A stretch of 64,000 nucleotides of DNA from Helicoverpa zea. Its lineage: Eukaryota > Arthropoda > Insecta > Lepidoptera > Noctuidae. Positions 1 through 13,200 of this stretch are shown one piece after another. A program made the translations under genes and the position numbers. Location of the stretch: positions 1,552,501 to 1,616,500 of the forward strand of contig NC_061476.1 in NCBI RefSeq assembly GCF_022581195.2. Direction: 5' to 3'. The notes under the pieces were generated by a model, which saw only the letters and a list, made by a program, of their open reading frames with translations, was not told where the DNA came from and ran no database searches. Each line of letters starts with the position of its first letter. Position 1 is the stretch's first letter.

Positions 1-50
1 TCTGACAAAGCTGTTTGTATATTTGTACATTTTCTACAGCTGCTGCGACT

Positions 51-225
51 AATCAGAAGCCAGAAAGTCTGTCAGTCTTACCATGGATATCGTCTTGTGT
101 AGTTGACTGGATTGAAGATAGGTAGATAGGTAGTCGCTCCAAGCAAAATATTGGTACTCAAACAGATTCGGTGACTGGAAGCCAACACCAACATAGTTGG
201 GGAATAGCTGGATGGATGATAAAAT
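51..225 (+). mobile_element. SINE family B, diverged copy
   Basis: Contains AATCAGAAGCCAGAAAGTCTG and GGAAGCCAACACCAACATAG, then GGATGGATGA. The head is missing. Confidence 0.65.
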
Positions 226-1899
226 GAGTCATCATCATCAGCAGGCGCATAGGGTAGGATAGTTTCACTACTGGGCAGAAACACTTGTATGACGGGGATT
301 TTCTGTGCACTTACTCACTATGGTAAGGCTGACCCCACATTACTACTCACACGCCCGAGGATCACGCACGCCTAATGTGGTGGCCTAAGCCGGGACTCCA
401 CCGAAATGTTTGCATTAGTTCACGAATAGGCAAAATGTACGTATCTGTGCGAGTCCACTTCATGTGTTCGTACTTGAAACCTGCAGTTTTGCCAAGATTT
501 TCAAAATGTACGCTCGCAATTTGCCATTTCTTGGTGGAGCCAGCAAATCAAAAGAAACATAAGTGTTGTATACTGTGCGTCACTACCGCACACCGGGAAA
601 ATTTCGCTCTTGCGGAGGACGTTTATGTACCATATTTTGTGTCACACGTAAACAGGACGACAGTAAGTATCCATCGAAACACTTTCAAAGATCTGATGAA
701 CGAACAAATCAGAGCTGACTTGGTCACCTGGGGCCAATCAGAGCTCTATGAAGCGATCATACGCTTTGGCTCCTACTGTTATTGTGGTTTCTGAAAATTT
801 ATTCACCTCATTACTATTGAGAACACTTGCTTAGCGCAGAAGCTGACGTTAGCAGGTCAAGTCTTTTGACTTCTCGAATAGGATACCATTGGTTTTTGTG
901 CAATGCACACCTGCAATGCATTCTGGATTAGGATAGGATATAGGTGGATAGGATTTGCAACAGAGAACAATTCTGTCTTTGTGATTAAATGACATCAAAC
1001 GTAGTTTTATATAAAAGGTGTTTTTTTAGACTTGGCTCGGGTCTTACTGAGACTGTTCGTAATCGTGAACAGTGTATTTGCGATCAGAAGTTGAAAGTAA
1101 ACATGTCTCTGATATGCGGCGCGTAATTTGTACGTTTTCAGACGCATAAAGCATTTTACGTGTGTATGGTATTAAATCGAGAAAGCTCCCATTTCTTATC
1201 TGCACTTTGTATCTGGGCTTGTTTTTAAAGCTACAGAATCCTACATTACCTACCTCACGCTTAGCAACGCTTGCGAGAGATAGATCCTCATTTCTTCTAG
1301 GATTAAGTTTACATATTTTGCATCAGAAAAAAATAATTAAGGTCTACTTAATACTACTCACTCAAAGTAATTTGTTTTAAGGCCACCACATTAGTGGAAG
1401 ATAAGCTAAACTATGTTTATGAAAAAATCCTGATATGAACTCCATCTGCAACTTTAAATGATAATTAATTGTTCCACTAAAGTCATCATTTTTGACATAA
1501 TGTTCAAAAAATAATTTAGATGGCACCGTTTTAAATTTGGCCGAGAACTATTAATTTTCCTTTCATCAAGGTAATAATTATGGTTGGATTTTGATGTGGC
1601 ACGGCAAACTGACAAACACTATTGAAATGTCTATCGAAAAATTACACTTCGTCTTAAAATATGGTGAATTACGGAAAATACACAACTCCATCTGTTGAAA
1701 TAATAATCCTCTATAAAGAATGTATGGTAATATTGTCATTTACCACCTCGCTCCTTTGACAAATTGATGATGTATTTTATTTACCACAGATGGAGCTACT
1801 TTAACCTTGGCTAAACAAAATTTTCATTTTTTTTTTTCTTCCGAAGTTACTTATTAAGGTGTGATTTTCTGTGTAAAGATTAATAATAGGCCGATCAAC
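226..1899. other. Intergenic DNA, no supported gene
   Basis: Mostly AT-rich. A frame at 375-794 has no recognisable domain. Nothing else could be supported. Confidence 0.4.
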
Positions 1900-2180
1900 T
1901 AATATAAGTACAACATTCAAATGTACAGTTTTGACAAAAAGATTGCGTGTCGTAATATTTTACATCTTGAATTCACAAAATTAATCATATCTTTTGATAG
2001 AGTGAATCGATTTCGATGAAACAAAAACTAAGTAATACCTCAAGTTACGTAGAGTTTTTGTATATAAGCATTGTCTGCATTTAATTCGTAGATTTTACGT
2101 GAATCCCGAACAAACAAACAGATAAACAGACAAACAGACAAAAATGACAAAAATGATGGAAATGGGTTCTGTTAGTTATC
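1900..2180 (+). repeat. Interspersed repeat with AAACAGAC-type tail
   Basis: An AT-rich segment ending GTGAATCCCGAACAAACAAA followed by ACAGA(C/T)AA repeats (2108-2145) and AAAATGATGGAAATGGG. It looks like the 3' end of a retroposed repeat. Family not recognised. Confidence 0.4.
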
Positions 2181-2262
2181 CTTTAAAATGCTGGCTATTT
2201 TTTTTGCCAATTTCTTCAATGTACAAAAATTACTTTTCTACAGATTTATTATATGTATAGAT

Positions 2263-2470
2263 GTTGGGCTTCCAATCTCACTGGATGCAGCTGAGTACCA
2301 GTGTGTTACAGGGAGCGACTGCCTATCTGAACTGCTCAACCCAGCTACCCGGGCAACTCAATAGTCCTTGATAAGATTGGTTTCATACTTACTGGCTTCT
2401 GACTACCCGTAACGATTGCCAGAGATGTTTAATGACAACCAGGACCTACAGTTTACCGTGCTCTCCGAAA
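2263..2470 (-). mobile_element. SINE family B, minus-strand copy
   Basis: Reverse complement of the body: TGGATGCAGCTGAGTACCAG, GGCTTCTGACTACCCGTAAC and CAGTTTACCGTGCTCTCCGA. The 3' microsatellite tail is lost. Confidence 0.75.
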
Positions 2471-3299
2471 CACAGATGAAAGAATAACTCTAATATACAT
2501 AAATATAAGATAAGATATGTATTTTTTAATTATCAAAGTAATTGTTGATCCTAATTTTGTCAAACCTATTTTCAGCAGAGGTCTTTGACCTTTCGTGGTC
2601 TAATTTTTAGGCATCCATTAACGTTTATTAAGCTTTAGTCGTAAATTACTAAAGTTTTCCTGTTCCACGCGATTAAATTAATAAGAAAGACAAATAAATG
2701 AAACTACGAAAGTTTAAGTACTTCAACTTTTATCTATTTCCTGCTATAAAATGTCTTTGCAACTTTCAGTAAAGTAAAGAAACTTAGTTCTGAAACTGTA
2801 AGCAATCATTCAAGTATTTGAACTTAAAACATTTGTCGCTCTACTTTTGAACATGTTTTTAGATAAACATTTGAAATGACAAGCATTACTTTTGTAAATT
2901 CTTTCTTTCCTGTCGTATTTCTATGTATATCGTGTGTGTAGAAAAAAACATAAATAAATAAATAGCATTATGGTGTAGACAGTAGAATAACTTTTTAAAA
3001 ATAACCATGAAGGCACAGGCATTAAACATGCAGCCTTAAACACGACAGCTCCATTATATATAGGTAAGCAGATATTGACACACCCTTGGCTATCCTACAA
3101 TCCAAATATAGAGTATAAAGCGTGGACGCGACGAGGCGGCCAGTGCGTGCGCCCCAGACTGTGGTATTGATCCCACCACCTGCCGGCCACCACTCCCACC
3201 CGCCAACTAACTTCTTCTAGTCGGCCATCGCCCCGCGACACGTTACTACACTCAAATAAAACATAAAGAAAACAATTTAAAAAATAAAACAACTGTCAA
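2471..3299. other. Intergenic DNA with a GC-rich patch
   Basis: AT-rich up to 3100. A GC-rich patch then follows at 3110-3245 with CCACCACCTGCCGGCCACCA. It could be an upstream non-coding exon or CpG-rich promoter piece. No ORF supported. Confidence 0.3.
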
Positions 3300-4211
3300 T
3301 TTTGGCGCCATCTCAGTTCCAAGTTCGAATTGTGCCGCGAATCCAAGTGTTCGTTCCGCCAAATTTTTGAATTTCGAATTTTTTTATAGTATTTTTTTTT
3401 CAACCACGTGTTTCACAACAGTGATAAGTGTTTTACCGACAGAAGTGTTACTCGCTTGTAATATAATTGTTCGCGCAATGAAGTGACTCACCGGTGTCGA
3501 CCTGGATCTTGGATGTCAGGCATTATCTCAATTTATGGCATTAAACTCGTAATTGCTCGTCTGTTAGCCGGCTCGCAAAGTTAAATTATCGTCCTGAATT
3601 TTCCAGGCTCAGTTTCATTTAACTTCACATTTCTGTGTTCATTCAGTTTGTAGTAGAGCATAAACAAACTAGACTGAGACCTAATTTATGCGGCCAGTAA
3701 CAATCTAATTGCTTTCACCGCTACATACCGCTGCAACAATAGATCGCAAAAAGGAAATTATTATCAACCGTCTATCAGATGCAAATTATTATCACGCCAC
3801 TTATCTAGACCCCTCTAGATAGAGCGAGGATGATATTCTCGTTTCGCGCGGCACACTAACCCGATCGAGCGTAATAACAGATTTTTCTTGTATGTCTATC
3901 AGCTGTTGGAGTCTGGCCGTGTAGTATCGCGGATATTTATTCCCGTGAGGGGGGAAAATGCATAAAAATTTGCATAGTCTCACGTCACAGAGGTAGTTAG
4001 AGACGCCGACGTGAGTCAGACAGCGGACGAAGCCAATTACGTTTTTTGCGCGAACAATTTTCTAAATTCAAAACAGATAAACTGCTGTCTAGAAAACGAA
4101 ACGTAACGATTCTTTTTTTAATCGATATTCTATTTTCGAATCGAGTGTTCTGTGTTGTGGACTGTGTTAGTGTGTGTGAGATGTGATTATTTTTTTTACA
4201 CTTTTTTTATA
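3300..4211 (+). promoter_or_regulatory. Putative mdm1 promoter and 5' UTR region
   Basis: The stretch before the start codon is free of recognisable repeats and has clusters of CpG (for example 3838-3870 and 3990-4060) in otherwise CpG-poor DNA. Such composition is common around insect housekeeping promoters. I cannot place a transcription start. The GC-rich patch at 3110-3245 could belong to the same region or to a non-coding upstream exon. Confidence 0.3.
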
Positions 4212-4262
4212 ATGGAGCGAAGTGTTTTGGCGGAGGCGAAGCACGTTCAGTGGGCTTCTGAA
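4212..4262 (+). CDS. mdm1: mdm1 exon 1 (start codon)
   Basis: ATG at 4212 opens MERSVLAEAKHVQWASE and is followed by a perfect GTAAGT donor at 4263. The exon ends in phase 0, which matches the phase-0 acceptor of the next coding exon 22.4 kb away. The 17-residue leader has no vertebrate counterpart I recognise, so the start is inferred from position, donor and phase rather than homology. Confidence 0.6.
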
Positions 4263-7200
4263 GTAAGTATAGTTACTAGTACAAAATGAGTAATTGTTAA
4301 TCGACTTTATTTACAAATGCTTTGCAATAGTCTCGTGTCGAAGGTTAATTACTGTTGTGAACAAATCGCTTTACGACCATAACCTGAATATTGAAAAAAA
4401 ATGCTCTTTTCGGTTTCATTATTACTAGTGTTGACCTTGTCTCTCTCAGTGCAGCTTTCAAATGAATGAAACTTGCTACCAGTTGCATCATTACTGAAGT
4501 TTTTTTTTACATTGTTTTAGTAATGATACCTTATTTCACACTGTTAGGTACCTATATTATTTGTGTGTATACTGTACATAAATGGTTCTGACACAACGTT
4601 AACGGCGTTTTTTTTTTGTTGATAGAGTTTACGGCTTTCATGAAAATTACTTTGCCACTCCGAAGTTGGGTATTAGCAACTAACTTCACAATGGTCAAAA
4701 CATAACGCTTTTTGGCAGTGAAGTAAAATGAACTTACAAAACTATTGCGAATGCACCATTTATCAAAACAATGATTTCAGAGCGGCATAGTTATTTCACC
4801 AGAGTTTGAAATGTAAGTTTTCAGTATCTTTGTAAAAACATAGGTATAATATTAAGGTAAATATTTTTAAAGAAAAATACTTAAATAGGCACTAGGTATA
4901 GTTACCTATTTTTTATCATAAATCAACTCGTTCAAAGAAACTTGGGTACAACAATGTTTAACATTGTATACTCAGTAAAACTACTTCTGACATATTTGTC
5001 ATTGACGAACATTCAACATTTTGTACCAAAACCTTTTTGAAATAAAATTCTTTTTCTTAAATTAAATATCACCTTGGTTGGCATTTGTAAGTTAAATATA
5101 AGTAAGTCGTGGCACTCCGTCACGTTGTAACACTTTTTGTTACAGTTTTTCAGTAATGACTTGAAGAATAAGAGCTCTTGCACACAAGAAACTTTTAGTC
5201 GGCCTATAGTTTGATCAGAAATAGAGATATATGATAGCACGACAGACGATAGCACGTCAACCTATCTCAATCTATCTTTCTACAATAGATTTTCAACCAT
5301 ATCACAATAGTGGAAGGTTAATGTTCGATTGGTTTTGACACATTCGGGTAGGTTGTCTTGCTGGCGTCTGTAAATTACAACAATCAGGTATCCGACTATA
5401 TAATAATATCCGACCGGTATCAGACATAAATGGCAGTTTTCTTATAACAAATGTTTAATATTAATTTTCACATTTTCTGACCCAAAAAGTTTTGATAAAA
5501 TCGCGATTACTTTCACAATAAACTATTAACCAATGAACCAACCACCGAGGCAACTATCAGCCGACAGTTTAGTCGCCAGTGTGCTACTCTTAGGCGGTAG
5601 TAGAGCAGAAAAAAATAATTAAGCCATTACAGTCCATACAAATTGGATGCAATTATCTTCTTGTTACCTACATATTTGTATCGAAGAGGATACGATATTG
5701 TAAAGAGAATAAACCAGTCAAGTATTCTAAGAACAATTTTGACCATCAAGTCGTTCGGTCGTCGTTTGTAGTTGCAAAATGAGACTTTTTCGCAATTTCA
5801 ATAATAGCCTGAAGTGACCACCAGATATAGTCATCTACTTAGTTTCATCAGTGATGAAACTCGGCTAGGACAAGTATTTAACATCACATCGAACCTACTC
5901 ATTTATTTTTTTTATTTATTCTTTATTGCACACTTATCAATAAATATATAAAAAGAATACAGACAGTTTATGTACAATGGCGAGCTTAACCCAGAATTGG
6001 ATTCTCTTACAGCCAACCTTAAAGCCATAGAGAGATTCGATAGTGGTAGGGTATTACTTAATTAAGCATCATGCTTCTTTTTTTTAGGACTGTTTTAACC
6101 CTAATTAATGATTATTTTAGATGCATAGCTATGCACTTCTCTGGGCAGGTTCCTAAAATAAAACCCTTAGTGACCCTGAAAGAAACTCTATCATTATATA
6201 TACCAACTCCTTATGCAATAACCCCCAAAGATAACCTCTTGTCGTTTCATAAATAATTCATCAAGTAGACGTCAAAAAGGGCGCGCACCTTATACAATTT
6301 ACATGATTCTTCTTTTTAGGGTTCCATCCCCAAGCTGGGGGAAAAAACAGGACCCTATTATTAAGACTTCTTTGTCAGTCTATCTATGTATGTTTGCTGA
6401 GAAAGAGTAGAGAGAGAGCTAGTTGAGTTAGCTGACTTGATGAGGTCAGATAGGCAGTCGCTCCTTGTAAAACACTGGTACTCAGCCGCATCCAGTGTGA
6501 CTGGAAGCTGACACCAACATAGTTGGAAAAAGGCTAGACAGAGGGCCCATGCAACAAACTTAATTTTTTGCTCGTTTTGTACACTTCGTACGTGAGTCCG
6601 ACTCACACTTGGCCCGTTTTTTAACTTAGGCACCAACCTTTGTCTGTTGCGTGTAAAACCGCGGGTACACCGTGTGAATTAAATATGTGAATGGGATTTT
6701 TTATTACAGCCACACACATATATAAGTAAGTAGGTTTAATATACTGGCTGTGTCTCAGCTATTGTTTTTGGTATAATCTGTGTTACAATGGGTTGGATCT
6801 CAAGAGATTTCTTTTTGTATCCTTTCTGTATGTATGTTTAAATGTGCTGGTTCATTTCGGATACGCTTGTTTTGAGCATATTTTAATGGGTTATGGAAAG
6901 TGACTATATTAAATACTAGCTGGTGCCCGCGACTTCGTCTGCGCAGGTTTAGTATTTCGAACAATATGTTTACAAATTGTAGCCTATGTGTTATTCTGAT
7001 GTATAAGCTATATTATTGTAAAGTTTCATTAAAATCCATTCAGTAGTTTTTGCGTGAAAAAGTAACAAACATCCATACATCCATACATACAAACTTTCGC
7101 GTTTATAATATTAGTATATTAAATATGTAACGTTCGTGATGTTTCAAGTTTTTAAAGCATGGTTGGGTAGCCATTTCACGTTTTTCACCAATTTTCATGC

Positions 7201-10200
7201 GGTTTTCACCAATGGATAAAAACGGATTCATGAAAACATGAAAACGATTTCAGTATTTAGTTTATAGGAGATAATCATACGAGCTATTTTATTAGATTTA
7301 TTTTGATTTCATACGATTTTAGTATTTATATAGTTTATTTAATTGAAAATTTTATAAAATGTATTTTAGTAACATGTATAATAATATCTATTTCTACAAT
7401 GTACACACTATACATATATACAAACTTAAACTACTTATCTTTAAACAAAACTAAAAATAAAATACTATATACAAAATATATATAAACATAAAATATAAAA
7501 GAGCATCGATCAGGCGTCGAAGTATTCCTCCGCATCACTGTCCTCCGGAAACGTGCCCAGAAGACTGGCTGCATTGCCACGTTGAATGGCAATGCTAATT
7601 CTTTGTCCAAAGAATAAGCCAGCCCTCTGGTCACGCGAAGCGTCGACAAGCCTTTTCGCGATGTCCTTATAAAGTAACCGCGTACTCGGGCCCCACGGTC
7701 CGAGCGTTTCGACCCCAAATGGCTCAAAAGTATAGTTCCCAATAAGGTTACCATACTTGCGCCGCTTGGTGGTCTCTGCAGAAGCAGCAGCCGCACCAGC
7801 ATGACCTGCCGTGCAGGGAAGATGCGATGGCGCCAGGGTGTCGACGCACGTTGCATCCCACACCAAGGGCCTACCCAACTTCCATGGCAACAACGTCATA
7901 CCATCTGGCCTCTTTCCATCGTCACGTACCAGTCCATTAGGCTCTAACACGGCTGGCACGCCGGCGGTGGAAAGAGCACGACGGATAATGTCGTTAATGC
8001 TGGCATGCCGTGCAATACGACCAGCACTTCTGCAGCACGACAGACCATGGTGCCCGAGGCTGTCGACGGCTTCACCGCAATGGCAGCGATGCGGAGCAAC
8101 ACAGATGCGGAGATGCGGAACGTTGTGTCATCCAGCATAGTGCCTATGCTAGATGACGGGATCGCCTGTAACCAGAGGCCCGACTCCCACTCTCCCACAG
8201 CCAACAAACGGGCACGCTCAGCAGCACTATTACACGTATTTAATAGATTATTCCGTATAGTGCTACAGAGCGGCCCGTCCCATTGTCTCTGAGAGCAGCG
8301 GTTGCCGGGCAAATCCGTATTGGGAGTAGCCATTTTCCAGGCATCCAGCGCGTCGGTCAAACACGGTACTTCAACATCAACCAGTGCAGAAGACGACAAT
8401 CTTTCTGGTTAATGTATCAGTACTGTGAACCGAGGAGAGGAATGCCGGTAAACTAACACTTGAAATTTTGCGGAAATTGAAAATTATATATATATTTTCA
8501 TTTTTTCAATTTGGTATAACAACCCCTACGATGCCTCCCACTTAGATTTTTAATATAAATATGTTTACACTAAGTAAATATGTACACTTTAGAAATAATA
8601 TAAAGCGTGGGTAGCTTATTCAGTGAACAAACAAGATCCCATTTCTTATAAACAAATAAATATTTCTGCGAATACTTTCATATTAATGGTCTGAAGGTAT
8701 TATAAGTAACTTTATATCTTTTTGTTTTGTTTTTCGAGTTATAATGAGTCATATCTTTTACAATTAAATATTATCCGAAGAATGACAATGTTCCTCGGAT
8801 CTTAAGAGAATATAAACAATTTCCATTGAATCAAATAGCGGCACTATTAGATATGTACTTTGACATTTTCGATCTCGAACGCCATTTTTCTTTATTATTC
8901 TAGAGATCCAAACTATCAGAGATGCATTGCTTAATTTATACACAGATTTTTTGTTATATTGCTAGATAAAACTCTCTGTAAATAACAAAATACCTATACT
9001 AATTAACTATAATAATTTTCCCAAAAAAAATGCTAGCACACGTTTTTCAGGGTTCTATGTAAATATGTCACTCGACTAGAAGAGGGATCCTCATGGATCC
9101 TTGTCTTATCTTGAATTAGGAACAGTAAATTGACACTTTAGCGGCCATCTTGGATTATTACGGTCACGTGCCGGTAATGTGATACGGCCGACCCTTGGGG
9201 CTGGGTGTTTCTTCGGGGTATATCTAGGGTATATCTATTACTTATTATGTAAATAGTTATGTTTTAGGTAAATCATTTTGAGAAGTTATTATTCACGATG
9301 GTATAGCAGTATTTTGATAATATTTTTTTAAACAAAACGAAAAAAAGCCAACTTCAATCAATAAAAGTTTCTCAACAAGATGGTGTCTAGAAGTGATGAG
9401 TCTTTGTACTAGCCTACAAAAAAATCTGTTCAACGATTCCTTTTAGCATTAACATAACTCAACATAACTGCTAACCAACAGATACACTTATTTTAATAGC
9501 ATGGATGAAAGAAATTCATTTCAGCACGATGCTATATTCGTGTCTATAGTTGTAAAAAAAAGATTAATGCATATCATAAGTTTAAATATAACTTTATATT
9601 GTCAATCACTTACCATTAGAAAACACATATTATTATAACTTAGAAAAGTAATTACATTTTTCGTAACCATAGATACTTGAGAGGCCCTAAACCACTAGAC
9701 CAGTACGACTTTTATATTTTCAGTAAAAAACGTAAAATTACGAAATAAACTCCAATGACTCAGACTGTGTATTGACTAATGTATTAAACGTATTAAATCT
9801 AGCGTTACATTGCACTTAAAGAATTGCAGTTTTCGTGTTAAGCAATGTTAATTAGGCAATAAGTGGGTTATGTAATGTAATACATTACTGTTTGAGGATA
9901 TAACCTTAAGCTATTAGTGAGAATATGACTTAATTCTTTGCTGTGTCCGGTAGAAATTATATTTCGTTTTAATTAACATTTTCTTTTATTTTCTCAAAAT
10001 TAATACCTACTTGTACCTCTGTTACAATGTATGTTCATGGGCTGTAAGTAACCAGCTAGCCTATTTTAGTATATGTCAACTATTGGACCATAGATACCTA
10101 ATAACAGGTAAAGGTACCTAATGATAATTTTGGTTATAATTCAGCATTATACTTTAGGCATTCTAATTTTCCCTGTCACAGAATCGCAAAGAATCTTCAG

Positions 10201-13200
10201 ATATCTCACTATGCGTAATGATTATTTTGTAGAGGACTCGAACCCATTATTACTCATCTAGCCTCATTATTTACCCAGAAGACGCACTTGCGTCCAGTAG
10301 ACGAAAGAGTTTTCAATAAAATACTGAAATATCCACAAACCTCTAACAACAAAACACCTGAAATTATTCGTAAATAACCTACAATTATTACGCAATTTAC
10401 TGTTCGGAAACTATTGACTATTAATAAACGATTTATACCAATTACTAAACCATTTACATACCATAACAACTACGTAGGTAACTGAAAATATATTTCATTA
10501 TTACGAAATATATACCAAATTCTTGTTTTCGTGAAAAACCAATATGGCGGCCTCGTCGCGGTATTATGACGTATTTCGAGATTTTTAATTACCAAAGTGT
10601 CACAGTGCTTGCATTGTTTCGTGAATTTGATTAATTGTTCGGTTTACTGGGTAAGTTAAAATTAAGAAAATAACTTTTTGGTGTTTTAAATATAGACGTT
10701 GGCGTAATCCTGCCTTCATGTCCCGAATAGGCCTGATGACAGAGTTAAAATAGTGATTTGAATTAAGGTACCGAAAAAATATTGGACATTAAAAAAAATT
10801 CAAACATTAAAAAATGCACTCAGATAAAAAAAACACGTTTGTGACGTCTAGTTTGTGTATTCGTACTTAAAACTGAAGTAACACAAAATTCAATCGTGTT
10901 GTTTCTTCTTTGTTATTTGTTTGTGAAAGAAAAAATAAGTGTCGATAATATGTTTTTTTCATTCAGTGTGCCTATTCCCTCTGGTTGTTTTTTAAAGAAC
11001 AGATAATTAAAAGTTTGAAAGTTTTCTTCATAGAAAATGCTTCTGAATTTTACCAACAGCTCAATTTTAAAGAAAACAAACTTACTACGTAATTGCTACT
11101 TATTAATTACACACAATGGGTCGTCATTTAACTATGGGATCGATAAATCTAACAATATGAGCGAAAGTGATGAGAATAAATACTAAAACAATGGATTCCC
11201 ATAGAGAGACGCCATTGTTTCATATTTTACAAGATAAAAGTGTAACCGAGAAAAAAAATTGAAAAACAAATACCTAACAGGGAGTTATTATTAAATAGTT
11301 TTGATACAATGCTTGATTGTTAAAATTCATTTCGTATTACTAATATATAATTTTATTAGCTATAGAGTTAAAGGGTTCGTGTTTGAACGCCATAATCGCA
11401 GGAATTGTCTGATTAAAAAAATATTTCGATGCTAGATAATCCCTATTATCCTGGTGCGGCAAGCAGTTTCCACAGAACCACAGCAAACAGCCAATACTTA
11501 TCAGTAGAATATTGTCACAAACTAGCCTAGAATCCATTGATTTCCCTAGAGTAGATACTCCAGGGCTCGTTGTTTCTATTTTTTAAAGCAAACAATGCTG
11601 AGTTACATTGACTATGCAATGCATAGATTACTATCGAAAACAAAATAACTATTTAAAACGCGTATCCTATGAAGGCCAATGTAATATTAAGCCTGTCTTA
11701 TTATTTATGTAATATTGCAAATCAAGTATCCTACCTCATCTGCCTATTATTTTGCCAGCTTTTTATATTGAGATTGGCGTCCAGTCAACCCGTATGTAGG
11801 TATCTAAGTATCGATGTTTTACAAGGAGCGACTGCCTTCTTACTGACCATAACGATTGCCAAAGCAAATGAAAACTTATTAAGTACCTATTATTATTTTA
11901 ATCAACTGATAACAATACAATACTAGTTTCAAATTCTTGTAATTGTTATCTTAAAAATCTCATTTTATCTTCATTATCAACACTTGAATAAAACCTTGTT
12001 AGCTCTCGAAAACAGTGTCATGATAATAATTACAGTTAATGTTAAGTCCAGTTAATTATATCATGACATCATTGTAGACTGGTGAGTCACTCGTTTTTAC
12101 AAGTTTCATGGTTACATGGATATGAAATATTTGGCTAATCTAAAGCCTAAATTAATGTTATAAAGAGGATTTTTGGTTTTGTAAACTTACAGGCTTCGAA
12201 ACAACTGAAACGATTTGAAAAATTCTCTTTCTGGTGGGATGCCATATTTTATTGAAAACTGAAAATGAGAATTTATACGCTAAAGAAAGTGTGTTTAGAA
12301 GCTTAAGAAAAGAACCAATCTAGGTTTAACCTAAACCATTTTTTTTCCTATAGTAAAAATTGTTATTTTGCAACCAGCTTTTCCACTAGTTACCTACTTT
12401 TTATCTAGATCTCGAAGAAATTTCATCTGATATCGAAAAAATTATAAACACTAAAACCCAAAAATACATAGATACTATACCTACTATTGTTTAAATTTTT
12501 ATTTTTTATTTTCAAGTTTAAATATTAAGTTTAAATCAGTAGATCCAGAGACCTACCCCTATAACCTGACAAACTTTACCTCTTCATAATATTAATATAA
12601 TATGTAGGTAGATAACACTCCAAACGCTTGGCTTCACTTAATCCTTACCTTCCTAACATTAGGGTGACAATGATAATTCTAATTTCGAACCTTCTCCTAA
12701 ATGAGTGACCACACGATTACCATTGTTAGGACACAGGTGGTAACAAGGATAGGTCGATGTCAACCTATTTGATACCCGAGGGGTAGAATGGGTGCGGTAG
12801 TACATAGAATTTGGTTTGGTATGTAGGTCAAATAGATTTAGGTAGTTCATAAAATGAAGTAGGTATTAGCATCGAATGTATTCATTTGTGTTTCATTTTA
12901 TATGTTAGAATCGACAGTAAACAGTATCCAAAGTAATTTGGGCTGATAATTATTATTAAAATACGCAATTTTGTGTGATCTTCGAGTGAAGAGTGAATAG
13001 ATTACTACAAGGCAAGCGTGCTCCATCTTCGACCAAATCGTCATTTACCATCAGATGAGATTGTGGTCAAACACAACCCAATCATCAATAAAAAAAATAA
13101 TTCTAACTTTTTACAATATTTTATTTATCATATCTTGTACATGGAACAGTACAATATAATAATTTTCCATCAATCAGTAATATCTAACCTCTAAAGTAAA

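Noticed and set aside
375..794. 139-residue plus-strand frame near the left edge
   Set aside because: No domain, coding-like composition or splice context; cysteine and histidine residues are scattered without a zinc-finger spacing.
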